A stretch of DNA of 64,000 nucleotides, from contig NZ_FWXV01000003.1 in the NCBI RefSeq assembly GCF_900176515.1, forward strand, positions 1 through 64,000, given 5' to 3'. The first letter of the stretch is position 1. Each line of letters starts with the position of its first letter. Positions 1 to 8,398 of this stretch are shown here, piece after piece. The stretch is from Kibdelosporangium aridum (lineage in GTDB: Bacteria; Actinomycetota; Actinomycetes; Mycobacteriales; Pseudonocardiaceae). Made by a program: the position numbers and the translations under genes. Under the pieces are notes generated by a model. It did no database searches and was not told the origin of the DNA. It worked only from the letters and a program-made list of their open reading frames with translations.

Positions 1-558
1 GATGTCATGAAAGTCATGCTCGGCGAACAGCGACGCCTCCCACAACGCCGACTCCACCAACGCCTCCGGCGTGGCCTTGCCGTACTTGGCCAACAACCGC
101 GGATCCAACGAACCCGCGTTCACCCCGATCCGGATCGGCGTGCCATGATCCCTGGCCGCCGCGGCGATCTCCTTGACCTTGTCGTCGAACTTCTTGATGT
201 TGCCCGGGTTCACCCGCACCGCCGCACACCCAGCCTCAATCGCGGCGAACACGTACTTCGGCTGAAAATGAATATCCGCGATCACCGGGATCTGCGACTT
301 CTTCGCAATCGCCGGCAACGCCTCCGCGTCATCCTGCGACGGACACGCCACCCGCACAATGTCACAACCCGACGCAGTCAACTCCGCGATCTGCTGCAAC
401 GTCGCGTTGATGTCCGCGGTCACCGTGGTCGTCATCGACTGCACCGAGATCGGATGATCACTGCCCACGCCGACCGTTCCGACGCGCAGCTGACGGGTTT
501 TGCGGCGATCAGCCAGCACCGGCGGCGGCAGCGCTGGCATGCCCAGTGCGATCGTCAC
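1..558 (-). CDS. ispG: 4-hydroxy-3-methylbut-2-enyl diphosphate synthase, N-terminal part (cut by window edge)
   Basis: IspG (GcpE) is the [4Fe-4S] enzyme of the MEP pathway that reductively converts MEcPP to HMBPP. The 186 visible codons contain the family signatures SVQSMTTTVTADINATLQQI, CDIVRVACPSQ and PVIADIHFQPKY, plus the VNPGNI segment of the TIM-barrel half; the C-terminal Fe-S half lies beyond the left edge. The GTG start at 558 overlaps the dxs stop by 4 nt (GTGA), with an AAAGGA SD 8 nt upstream, so it is translationally coupled to dxs. A dxs-ispG pair next to a prenyl diphosphate synthase suggests a pathway-dedicated second copy, but whether the genome holds another ispG cannot be seen here. 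Confidence 0.95.
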   Translation of the reverse strand, partial: MTIALGMPALPPPVLADRRKTRQLRVGTVGVGSDHPISVQSMTTTVTADINATLQQIAELTASGCDIVRVACPSQDDAEALPAIAKKSQIPVIADIHFQPKYVFAAIEAGCAAVRVNPGNIKKFDDKVKEIAAAARDHGTPIRIGVNAGSLDPRLLAKYGKATPEALVESALWEASLFAEHDFHDI

Positions 559-2315
559 GACGGTTGTCCTTTCTCGACGGCGACCCGGCACGCTTCGACG
601 ATCGCTTCGGCGGTGAGACCGAGGTCGGCCAGCAAACGGGCGCGTTTCGCGGTTTCGTGGAACACCTGGGGAATGCCGAGCTCAGTGACCGGTGTGGACG
701 CTCCCGCGTCCCGGATCGCTTGCGCCAAAAGGCTTCCAGGGCCACCGGCACGGCCGCTGTCCGCGGCCACCACCACGGCGCGATGCGCCAGCGCCATGCT
801 GACCAGCGCCGCGGGTACCGGCTGGATCCAGCGCGGATCCACCACAGTCACCCCGATCCCCAGTTCCGCCAGGCATGCCCCGGCTTGCACCGCCGCACCT
901 GCCAGCGGACCGATGCCGACCAGCAGCACGTCGGCACGCGAGCCGCGGCTGAGCACGTCGACCGGCCCGTGCCGTTCGATCGCCTCGATATCCGTGCCCA
1001 CCGCGCCCTTCGGGAAGCGCACCACGGTCGGAGCGTCCCGCACCTCGATCGCTTCACGCAGTTGGGCGCGCAGCTGCGCGGCGTCGCGCGGTACCGCGAC
1101 TCGCAGGCCGGGAACCAGTTGCAGCAGCGACAAATCCCACATGCCGTTGTGGCTGGGGCCGTCGTCGCCGGTGAGGCCCGCGCGGTCCAATACGAACGTC
1201 ACTCCGGCACCGTGCAGCGCGACGTCCATCAGCACCTGGTCGAAGCAGCGGTTCAGAAACGTCGCGTACACCGCCACCACGGGATGCAGCCCGCCATAGG
1301 CCAGCCCGGCGGCGGCCGCCGCCGCGTGCTGTTCCGCGATTCCGACGTCGAAACACCGGCTGGGGTACTGCTCAGCGAACGGGGCAAGCCCGGTGGGCCC
1401 CAGCATCGCGGCCGTGATGGCGACGACGTCCTCGCGTTCGTTGCCCACCTTGATCATCTCGTCGGTGAACACCGACGTCCAGGACGGCTGCGTCGTCATC
1501 GGTACGCCGGTGTGCCGGTCGAACGGGCCGATGGCGTGGTGCCGGTCCGCCGGATCCGTTTCGGACGGCAGGTATCCGGCGCCTTTCCGGGTCACGCAGT
1601 GCACAACGACGGGACGGCCCCGGGACCTAGCGTCCCGCAGTGCCACCTCCATCGCGGCGATGTCGTGTCCGTCCACCGGGCCCACGTAGTCCATGCCCAG
1701 TGCGGCGAAAACCCCGCCGTCACAAGGTTTTTCGCGCAGTGCCGTCAGGTGCCGGGCCAGACCGCCGACGGTCGGGTCGTACGCGCGGCCGTTGTCGTTC
1801 AACACCACCACGACCGGTCGCCCGGCACCGGCGATGTTGTTCAACGCCTCCCACGCCATCCCACCGGTGAGTGCGCCGTCTCCGACGATGGTCACCACCG
1901 CGCGGTCTTCGACCTGCCGCACCTCGTGCGCCCTGGCGATGCCGTCCGCCCAGGACAGTGCGGCGGAGGCGTGCGAGTTCTCGATGACGTCGTGCTCCGA
2001 CTCACTGCGGCTCGGGTAGCCGGACAACCCGCCTGCGGCGCGCAACCCGGTGAACCCGCCCTGCCTGCCGGTCAGCACTTTGTGCACGTAGCACTGGTGG
2101 CCGACGTCCCACAGCAGGATGTCGCGTGGCGAGTCGAAGACCCGGTGCAGAGCCAGCGTCAACTCGACAACACCGAGGTTGGGCCCGAGATGACCCCCGG
2201 ACCGGGAGACCGCGTCCACCAGAAAGGTGCGGATCTCGCCCGCCAGCGCGATGAGTTCGGGCCCGGAAAGCCCATCAAGGTCGCGCGGCCCTTGAATTCT
2301 TTTCAACAAAGCCAT
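555..2315 (-). CDS. dxs: 1-deoxy-D-xylulose-5-phosphate synthase
   Basis: This thiamine-diphosphate transketolase-like enzyme condenses pyruvate and glyceraldehyde-3-phosphate, the first and flux-controlling MEP step. At 586 aa it is slightly shorter than typical Dxs (about 620-640). Visible motifs are SGGHLGPNLGVVEL near the N-terminus, the ThDP motif GDGALTGGMAWEALNN, the catalytic Glu region GIAEQHAAAAAAGLA and the GDDGPSHNGMWD loop. The ATG at 2315 has a GAGGAGG SD. It is first in an operon with ispG and divergent from the prenyl diphosphate synthase gene, sharing a promoter region with it. The neighbours suggest a role in boosting C5 precursor supply for the local terpenoid pathway. Confidence 0.96.
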   Translation of the reverse strand: MALLKRIQGPRDLDGLSGPELIALAGEIRTFLVDAVSRSGGHLGPNLGVVELTLALHRVFDSPRDILLWDVGHQCYVHKVLTGRQGGFTGLRAAGGLSGYPSRSESEHDVIENSHASAALSWADGIARAHEVRQVEDRAVVTIVGDGALTGGMAWEALNNIAGAGRPVVVVLNDNGRAYDPTVGGLARHLTALREKPCDGGVFAALGMDYVGPVDGHDIAAMEVALRDARSRGRPVVVHCVTRKGAGYLPSETDPADRHHAIGPFDRHTGVPMTTQPSWTSVFTDEMIKVGNEREDVVAITAAMLGPTGLAPFAEQYPSRCFDVGIAEQHAAAAAAGLAYGGLHPVVAVYATFLNRCFDQVLMDVALHGAGVTFVLDRAGLTGDDGPSHNGMWDLSLLQLVPGLRVAVPRDAAQLRAQLREAIEVRDAPTVVRFPKGAVGTDIEAIERHGPVDVLSRGSRADVLLVGIGPLAGAAVQAGACLAELGIGVTVVDPRWIQPVPAALVSMALAHRAVVVAADSGRAGGPGSLLAQAIRDAGASTPVTELGIPQVFHETAKRARLLADLGLTAEAIVEACRVAVEKGQPS

Positions 2316-2385
2316 GCGTCGTCCTCCTCGAGATGAGCGGAACGTACGACCCCGGCACGGCGGGCGACAAGGACGCGAAGTGGCC

Positions 2386-2449
2386 GCTCAATGTTTCCGC
2401 AACAACACGTATTGCCTGGTGTTGCAGCGTTGTTGACCCGGCATTGAGC
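2386..2449. promoter_or_regulatory. Nested dyad repeat between dxs and the prenyl synthase gene
   Basis: Two inverted repeats share one exact centre. The outer arms are GCTCAATG (2386-2393) and CATTGAGC (2442-2449). The inner arms are CAACAAC (2400-2406) and GTTGTTG (2429-2435). Each side has 6 nt between inner and outer arm. The element sits in the 227-nt divergent promoter region. It may be a two-site regulator operator or a 5'-leader structure; the symmetry is seen directly and the role is inferred. Confidence 0.5.
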
Positions 2450-2542
2450 CGACCGCCGCTGCGCCGTTGGACACCGTTGTCGCCGAGTGCTCGTGCTTTC
2501 TACGTTCGGCAGGCTGACGAACTCATCGGTGATGGGACGGTT

Positions 2543-3580
2543 ATGGAAAGCATTTACAGTACGGGGAAACAGGATTTCGGCACGGCGATCCTCGACCGTT
2601 CCGACCGGATCGAGTACCTGGTTTCCCTCGTGGGCAGTCACTTGGAGAGCACCTGGAACGGCAAGGGTGTCCCCCTCGAACGGATCTGCCACTACGCGCT
2701 GGTGCCCGGCGGAAAGCTGTTCCGGCCGCTGTTGCTGCTCGAGTCGGCTGGCGCGGTGGGGGCGAACATCGCGCTGGTGGTGCCCGCCGCGGCCGGTGCC
2801 GAGGCGGGACACGTGGCCAGCCTCATCCACGACGACATCATCGACGGCGACACGATGCGCCGCGGCCGGCCGTCGGTGCACGCGGCCTTCGGACGTGACG
2901 ACGCGATCGTGGCCGGTGACGCGCTGATCTTCTACTTGTTCGCCGCGCTGGCCGAATGCGGGGAACGCGGAGTGCCGGACGACCGTGTGGCACAAGCGAT
3001 GGCCGCGGTCGCCGCGGCGGGGATCGACCTGTGCCGCGGCCAGAGCATGGAGGCTCAGCTGTGCGCGGGCTACGTATGTGACGTTCCGTCCTATTTGGAG
3101 ATGATCAGGCTGAAGACGGCGGCGCTGTTCCGCGCTGCCTGCGCCAGCGGCGCGATCCTCGGCGGTGGCCCGGCCGAATGGTGCGCCGCGCTCGGCAGTT
3201 ACGGCGAACTGCTCGGCTCGGCGTTCCAGATCCACGACGACCTGCTCGCGTACACCAGCGATGGCGACGCCATGGGCAAAGCGGTCACCAGCGACATCAC
3301 CAACCAGCGGCTGACGCTGCCGTTCCTGCTGGCGCGCGAACTCGGCGGCGAGCCGGTGGCCAACGAGCTCGACCGGCACATGCGCGACAGCGGGGATCCG
3401 GCCGAGCGGCTGGCCGCGGTCTCGGCGCTGGTGCGCGAAGCGGGAGGCGTGGCGGCTGCCACGGATGCCGCGCGGGGCTATGCCATCCGGGCTGTCGAGG
3501 TCCTCGACGTGCTGCCCGAATCGCCTAGCAAGGAAACGCTTTCGTACTTCGCCCAGGCGGCTGTGAACCGATGCGGCTGA
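2543..3580 (+). CDS. Polyprenyl diphosphate synthase, probably geranylgeranyl diphosphate synthase
   Basis: This trans-isoprenyl diphosphate synthase elongates allylic diphosphates with IPP. The 345-aa product from ATG 2543 has the first Asp-rich motif DDIID at residues 97-101 and the second in the form HDDLLAYTSD. Ala and Ser occupy positions -5 and -4 before the first motif, where a farnesyl synthase would have aromatic residues. That fits a C20 or longer product (inference). A longer upstream open frame exists but resembles no family N-terminus, so the ATG with a weak GGGACGG upstream was chosen. Its end overlaps the UbiA-fusion start by 10 nt, so the next protein likely uses its product. 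Confidence 0.88.
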   Translation: MESIYSTGKQDFGTAILDRSDRIEYLVSLVGSHLESTWNGKGVPLERICHYALVPGGKLFRPLLLLESAGAVGANIALVVPAAAGAEAGHVASLIHDDIIDGDTMRRGRPSVHAAFGRDDAIVAGDALIFYLFAALAECGERGVPDDRVAQAMAAVAAAGIDLCRGQSMEAQLCAGYVCDVPSYLEMIRLKTAALFRAACASGAILGGGPAEWCAALGSYGELLGSAFQIHDDLLAYTSDGDAMGKAVTSDITNQRLTLPFLLARELGGEPVANELDRHMRDSGDPAERLAAVSALVREAGGVAAATDAARGYAIRAVEVLDVLPESPSKETLSYFAQAAVNRCG

Positions 3581-6081
3581 AGCAGATCGTCTTCGCCCAC
3601 GTCGAAACGTGGCGGCCGTACACCGCTTGTTACGTGGGTCTGGTGGGGTTGGCCGGTGCCGCGCTGACCGATCCGCACGCGTCGACGCTGCGGTTGTTGT
3701 GCGCATGGGCCGTACCGACGGTGGGCTGGCTGGCCGGGCTGTACGGCGGCGACTACTTCGACCGGAAGCTGGACGCGACTGCCAAACCGCACCGGCCGAT
3801 CCCGTCCGGGCGGATGCGTGCAGGCACTGCGCTGGCCATGCTGATCGGCCTCACTGCCGCAGGTGGGGTGATCGGGCTCGCGGTGAACTGGCGAACTATA
3901 GGCCTGGTGCTCATCGCGCTGCTGCTGGGCATCGCCTACAGCGCCTTCTTCAAGGGCCGTGGCCTGGCGGGCAATGCGGTGCGCGGGCTCATCTCGGCGT
4001 TCGCTTGTCTGTTCGGGGCGATGACCGTCGCCGACCTCCCGCCGGTGACGGTACTCCCCCTGGCTGCGGCGTTTTGGTTGCACGACACCGGATCCAACTT
4101 GGTCGGCGCTTTGCGCGATGTGGACGGTGACCGCGCCGGGGGCTACGAGACGCTGCCTGTGCGCCGGGGAATGGCGGTCGGCGCCCGGGTGGCTACCAGT
4201 GCCATCCTGGTGGCCTATCTGTTCGCGGTGCTGCAGGTGGTGGTCTCGACCGAGGTGACCGCCGCGGCCTTTGTGGTGTTCGCCCTTGCTGTCGTGACCG
4301 CGATGGCTGCGATTGTTCCACTATGGACGGACGAGGTGACCCGGCTGCGGGCCTACCGGGCGCATACCGTGCTCGTGATCGAGCGGGTGTTGCTTGCTGG
4401 CGCGTTCGTCACGCTGGGCTTCGGGTTCGCGGTCGGCATCCCGGTCACCGCGCTGGCGTTGTGCTGCGCATCGGTCAGCCAACGGGTCCTGCGCGCACGG
4501 CACGAGCTCACCGGTGAAGAGCGCGCAGAGACAGTCGGCGCTGACACCGTACTTGCCTTTGTGGATAGTCAGGTCGCCGAGCTGGCGGCCCGCCCGGCTG
4601 GGCTGCGCGCGCTGACCGGCTGGGAACGGCTGATCGAAGTTCGTCTGTCCGAACCGGACCTGGTGATCGTGTTGAGCACCGCGGGCGGCACGGTACGGCG
4701 GCTGACCGGCGTCGAGCCAGAGCTGCCGCGGCTGACGATCACGACCACCGGCGCGGTGTTCGCGGCCATTTTCTTGCACGGCACCAGCAATCCTCGCCGC
4801 GCCTACCTGACTCGGGCACTGCGCATGCAAGCGCCACCGCGCGACATGATGCTGCTCAACCAGTTGTTCAACGAGTTCCGCGGACACACCGGCCGGGTCA
4901 CCACGGCGCCGCGCGAGCCGCTGCCCACCGGTGAGCTGCCCGAACGCGTGGTCATCAGCGACACCACACTGCGCGACGGCGAGCAGATGCCCGGTGTGGC
5001 GTTCAGCCCCGCGCAGAAGCTGGATCTGGCGCGACAACTGGTCGCGCTGGGCATCCCGCTGATCGAAGTGGGCTTCCCGGTGGTGTCCGAGGAGGAGAGC
5101 GCCGCGATCCGCGCCATCGTGGACGCCGACTTGGACGCGGTGATCCAGGTGATCGCCCGGCCAGCCGACGCCGACGTGGACGCCGCGCTGCACGCTGGGG
5201 CGCACAGTGTCGCGGTGTTCATCGGCACGTCCGAGTCACACCTGCGGCACAAGCTGCGTATCGACGTGGACGAGCTGAAACGGCGAGTAGACCGCGCGGT
5301 GCGGCGGGTCAAGGCCGCGGGCAGGCAGGCGGTGTTCGCCGCGGAGGACGCCACCCGAACCGACCCGGACGTCCTGGTCGCCGTGTACGACGCGGCCGCC
5401 GAAGCAGGCGCGGACGCGCTGGGTCTGGCGGACACCGCAGGCGTCGCCCAGCCGTGGACGATGCGTGAACTGGTGGAGAAAGTGGGCGCGAGCTGCCCGC
5501 TGCCGCTGGCCGTGCACTGCCACAACGACCTCGGCCTTGCCACGGCGAACTCGCTCGCCGGTCTGCTGGGCGGCGCTTCGGGCGTGCAGTGCTCGGTGCT
5601 GGGTATCGGCGAGCGGGCCGGAAACGCCCCGCTGGAGCAGGTCGTGATGGCGCTGGAGGCAGCCATGGGGCATTCCACCGGCCTGGAGCTGCCGCTGCTG
5701 GAGCCGCTGGCACGGCACGTCGCCGGTCTCATCGGCGGCCGGGTGCCGCCTTATGCGCCTGTCGTTGGGGCGCATGCCTTTGTGCATGAAAGCGGTCTGC
5801 ACGTGGACGGGATTTCTCGTGATCCCAGTACTTATGAGCCGTACTCGCCGGAACTGGTGGGACGGCAGCGCCAGATCGTGCTGGGCAAGCACTCCGGCCG
5901 GTCGGCTGTGGTGGCCGTGGCCGCCGAGTGCGGGCTGACGGTCGACACCGCGGACGTTGACGCCGTGTTGGCGGAGATCAAGCGTGGCTCGGTGGACACT
6001 GACCGGGTGGCCGAGTTGCTCACCCACGCCCGTGGGTCTGGTGCCGGACAGCTGTGGCCAGTGCGCGGATGCCCCGGGTGA
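3571..6081 (+). CDS. Three-domain fusion: UbiA-type prenyltransferase/cyclase, SCP2-like domain, homocitrate/isopropylmalate-synthase-like domain
   Basis: This 836-aa protein has three parts. Residues 1-300 form a polytopic UbiA-superfamily domain with both Asp motifs: GDYFDRKLD (Asp61, Asp64, Asp68) followed by KPHRPIPSGR, and DVDGD (Asp183, Asp187). Residues about 325-435 resemble an SCP2 sterol-carrier fold, ending in AYLTRALRM...LLNQLF. Residues about 455-830 form a DRE-TIM aldolase of the homocitrate/isopropylmalate synthase type, with DTTLRDGEQMPG, FAAEDATRTD, HCHND (His649, His651), GERAGN and GKHSGRSAV; no LeuA regulatory domain is present. Translation is coupled to the preceding prenyl synthase. 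UbiA proteins either prenylate an acceptor or, in EriG-like members, cyclise GGPP. The aldolase domain would add an acetyl unit to a 2-oxo acid. The actual product is unknown. The 3' end overlaps the convergent MocR gene by 62 nt. Confidence 0.85.
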   Translation: MRLKQIVFAHVETWRPYTACYVGLVGLAGAALTDPHASTLRLLCAWAVPTVGWLAGLYGGDYFDRKLDATAKPHRPIPSGRMRAGTALAMLIGLTAAGGVIGLAVNWRTIGLVLIALLLGIAYSAFFKGRGLAGNAVRGLISAFACLFGAMTVADLPPVTVLPLAAAFWLHDTGSNLVGALRDVDGDRAGGYETLPVRRGMAVGARVATSAILVAYLFAVLQVVVSTEVTAAAFVVFALAVVTAMAAIVPLWTDEVTRLRAYRAHTVLVIERVLLAGAFVTLGFGFAVGIPVTALALCCASVSQRVLRARHELTGEERAETVGADTVLAFVDSQVAELAARPAGLRALTGWERLIEVRLSEPDLVIVLSTAGGTVRRLTGVEPELPRLTITTTGAVFAAIFLHGTSNPRRAYLTRALRMQAPPRDMMLLNQLFNEFRGHTGRVTTAPREPLPTGELPERVVISDTTLRDGEQMPGVAFSPAQKLDLARQLVALGIPLIEVGFPVVSEEESAAIRAIVDADLDAVIQVIARPADADVDAALHAGAHSVAVFIGTSESHLRHKLRIDVDELKRRVDRAVRRVKAAGRQAVFAAEDATRTDPDVLVAVYDAAAEAGADALGLADTAGVAQPWTMRELVEKVGASCPLPLAVHCHNDLGLATANSLAGLLGGASGVQCSVLGIGERAGNAPLEQVVMALEAAMGHSTGLELPLLEPLARHVAGLIGGRVPPYAPVVGAHAFVHESGLHVDGISRDPSTYEPYSPELVGRQRQIVLGKHSGRSAVVAVAAECGLTVDTADVDAVLAEIKRGSVDTDRVAELLTHARGSGAGQLWPVRGCPG

Positions 6082-7450
6082 TCTGGTGCTCGCTGACGTT
6101 GCCGAAGCCGAGCACGAGGGCGGGCAAGTGCGGGTCTTCCGCGTCCCCGGACCGATAATCGGCGAGTCCGTTGACCCGGACGCCCATGGCCGCCGCTGTC
6201 TCCACGACGGCCCGCTCGGACGTCCCGTCAGGGAGGCGCAGCAGGGCGTGACAGCCAGCCGCCAGCCCTTGCAGGCGGCCCGGCCCGAAGGCGCGTTCGG
6301 CTTCGGCCGCCAGCACGTCCCGGCGTGCCCGGTAGATCTCACGCACGCGTCGCAAGTGGCGGTCGAACCGGCCCGACTCCATCAGCAGCGCCAGCGCTTC
6401 CTGGTCCAGCCCGGGGGCGCCGCGGCAGCTGAGCCGTTTCTCCTCGACGATTCCCGGAGTGAACCGCGGTGGCGCGAGCACCCAGCCCAGCCGGATCGCG
6501 GGAGCGAGCGTCTTGCTGACCGATCCCAGAGCGATCACGCGGGCCGGGGCGAGGCCCTGCAGTGAGCCCACCGGCTGACGGTCGTATCGGAACTCGGCGT
6601 CGTAGTCGTCCTCGAGGATCACGCCGTCGACCTCGTCCGCCCAGGCAACCAGGTCGCGTCGCCGTGATGGGCCGAGCGCGACACCGGTGGGGCACTGGTG
6701 GGCTGGCGTCAACAACACCGCCCGTGCCCCCGTTTCACGCAGGCGGCCCACGTCCAGGCCGTGGTCGTCGACCGGAACCGGCACGGCGTCCAGACCCGCG
6801 CGGCGCGCGATGACGTCGTGCTCGCGAGGGCCCGGATCCTCCAGCGCGATGCGCTGGATGCCGTGCTGTGCCAGGGTCGCGAGGGCGAAGGCCAGTCCCT
6901 GCCGGAAACCGGAGACGACGACGGCATCCTCAGCGACCGCGCAGCCTGACCGAACGCGACGGTGGTAGGCGGTGACAACCTCTCTCAAATGCCGCAACCC
7001 AGCCGGGTCCTCGTCACCCAGCTCGGCGGTCGGCAGGGACCGAGTCGCCTCCGAAACTGCCCAGCTCCAGTCGGTCAACGGCACCGAACCCAGATCAGGG
7101 ATGCCGTACTCGAAGTCGACCTCCGCCGGCCGGGACGGCGAGGCCGCGACGACGTCGGGCGAGTGCCGGACTGGCCCGGCCGGCATCTCAGCCACCCGCG
7201 TCCCGGAGCCGACCGTCGACTCGACGTACCCCTCGGCCAGCAACTGCTCGTAGACGTCGACGACCGTGCCGCGGGAGACGCCGAGCAACTCGGCCAGGCG
7301 TCGAGTCGACGGCAAGCTCTCTCCGGCACCGAGCCGTCGATCGCGGATCGCTGCCCGCAACTGGTCCTGGATCTGGATTCTCAGCGGACCAGCGCCGCGG
7401 TCCAGCACCACCAGAAGGTCGGGGCCACCGCGCGCCCATTCCACCGTCAT
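6020..7450 (-). CDS. MocR/PdxR-family PLP-dependent transcriptional regulator
   Basis: The 476-aa protein has an N-terminal GntR-type winged helix (residues about 15-85, containing LPSTRRLAELLGVSRGTVVDVYEQL) joined to an aminotransferase-like fold I domain. The PLP-lysine motif is LGSVSKTLAPAIRLGW. MocR regulators sense PLP or amino-compound ligands and often control a divergent gene, here a DMT exporter. Four GGTCC-type repeats lie between the two genes and are likely binding sites. Its 3' end runs 62 nt into the end of the UbiA-fusion gene on the other strand. Confidence 0.92.
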   Translation of the reverse strand: MTVEWARGGPDLLVVLDRGAGPLRIQIQDQLRAAIRDRRLGAGESLPSTRRLAELLGVSRGTVVDVYEQLLAEGYVESTVGSGTRVAEMPAGPVRHSPDVVAASPSRPAEVDFEYGIPDLGSVPLTDWSWAVSEATRSLPTAELGDEDPAGLRHLREVVTAYHRRVRSGCAVAEDAVVVSGFRQGLAFALATLAQHGIQRIALEDPGPREHDVIARRAGLDAVPVPVDDHGLDVGRLRETGARAVLLTPAHQCPTGVALGPSRRRDLVAWADEVDGVILEDDYDAEFRYDRQPVGSLQGLAPARVIALGSVSKTLAPAIRLGWVLAPPRFTPGIVEEKRLSCRGAPGLDQEALALLMESGRFDRHLRRVREIYRARRDVLAAEAERAFGPGRLQGLAAGCHALLRLPDGTSERAVVETAAAMGVRVNGLADYRSGDAEDPHLPALVLGFGNVSEHQITRGIRALATAVRHQTHGRG

Positions 7451-7468
7451 GCCACCAGTACACCAAAT

Positions 7469-7510
7469 GGTCCGCTCCGCAGGTCCGGAAGTGGACCTTC
7501 AGAGTGGACC
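7469..7510. promoter_or_regulatory. Probable MocR operator: two 13-bp-spaced repeat pairs
   Basis: GGTCCG occurs at 7469 and 7482, and its near-complement TGGACC at 7492 and 7505. Each pair is spaced by exactly 13 bp, and the two pairs are inverted relative to each other. The block lies between the divergent MocR (ATG 7450) and DMT (ATG 7534) genes. MocR proteins commonly bind spaced repeats, so this is the best candidate operator. Confidence 0.6.
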
Positions 7511-7533
7511 GCATCGGCCCCAGGCTCGATGCC

Positions 7534-8373
7534 ATGAACCTCGGAATCGTCCTGGCACTCTCGTCGGCTCTGGCATACGGCGCCGCAGACTTCATCGGCG
7601 GCGTCGGTTCGCGACGGCACTCCCCGTGGCAGATCGTTCTGGTCGGGCAGGCCGCTGGCGCGCTCGCCATGCTCGTGGCCGGTCTGCTGCTGCCGGGCAA
7701 CCCGGCGACACCGGACTTCGCCTGGGCGCTGCTGGCCGGAGTCGGCTCCGCGACCGGCAGCATCTTCCTGTTCCGCGGGCTCGCCCGCGGACGGATGGGT
7801 CTCGTGGCGCCGATCTCGGCGGTCGGAGCCGCGTTCTTCCCCGTACTGGTGGGAGTTGCCCTCGGTGAGCGTCCCAGTTGGCTGGTCTGGGTCGGTGTGC
7901 TCGCCGCACTCGCGGGGATCTGGCTGGTCTCCCGCGAAACCGCGTCGGATCAACCAGCGCGCGTGCGGGGAGCGCTCACCGACGGCGCCATCGCGGGCGC
8001 GGGCTTCGGGATCCTCTTCATCGCACTCGCCCAGATCCCGGATGACGCGGGCCTGCTGCCACTTGCCGCCAACCAGCTGATCGGCGCGATCCTGACCATG
8101 GGCACCGCGACGCTCCTCGGACAGCCGTGGCGGCCCCGCCGTGGCGTGCTCGGCTGGGGCAGCGCCTCCGGTGTGCTCGGCGCCGCAGGCACCCTCGCGT
8201 TCATGATCGCGACCGGAGCGACCAGCCTCGGCATCGCCGGAGTCCTCGCCTCCCTATACCCAGCCGTCACCGTGCTGCTCGCGGCCACCGTGCTCCGTGA
8301 GCGGATCAGCACCGGACAGCGAACAGGCATCGGGATCTGCACCCTCGCGATCGCCACCCTGGCGCTCGGCTGA
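7534..8373 (+). CDS. EamA/DMT-family transporter
   Basis: A 279-aa drug/metabolite-type inner-membrane exporter with about ten hydrophobic helices in two EamA repeats; the first begins LGIVLALSSALAYGAADFIGG and the second near DGAIAGAGFGILFIAL. The ATG at 7534 was chosen over an in-frame GTG at 7504 because the predicted first helix begins right after it. That GTG also overlaps a repeat of the putative MocR operator. No strong SD is visible. The substrate is unknown; the divergent MocR regulator suggests an amino or PLP-related ligand. Confidence 0.88.
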   Translation: MNLGIVLALSSALAYGAADFIGGVGSRRHSPWQIVLVGQAAGALAMLVAGLLLPGNPATPDFAWALLAGVGSATGSIFLFRGLARGRMGLVAPISAVGAAFFPVLVGVALGERPSWLVWVGVLAALAGIWLVSRETASDQPARVRGALTDGAIAGAGFGILFIALAQIPDDAGLLPLAANQLIGAILTMGTATLLGQPWRPRRGVLGWGSASGVLGAAGTLAFMIATGATSLGIAGVLASLYPAVTVLLAATVLRERISTGQRTGIGICTLAIATLALG

Positions 8374-8398
8374 ATCATGACGCCGCGCAGGTATTAGG

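Noticed and set aside
546..2336. Long open frame on the plus strand opposite dxs (596 codons)
   Set aside because: It lies antisense to a clear dxs and its translation is rich in Arg, Gly and His with no motif; it is a high-GC shadow.
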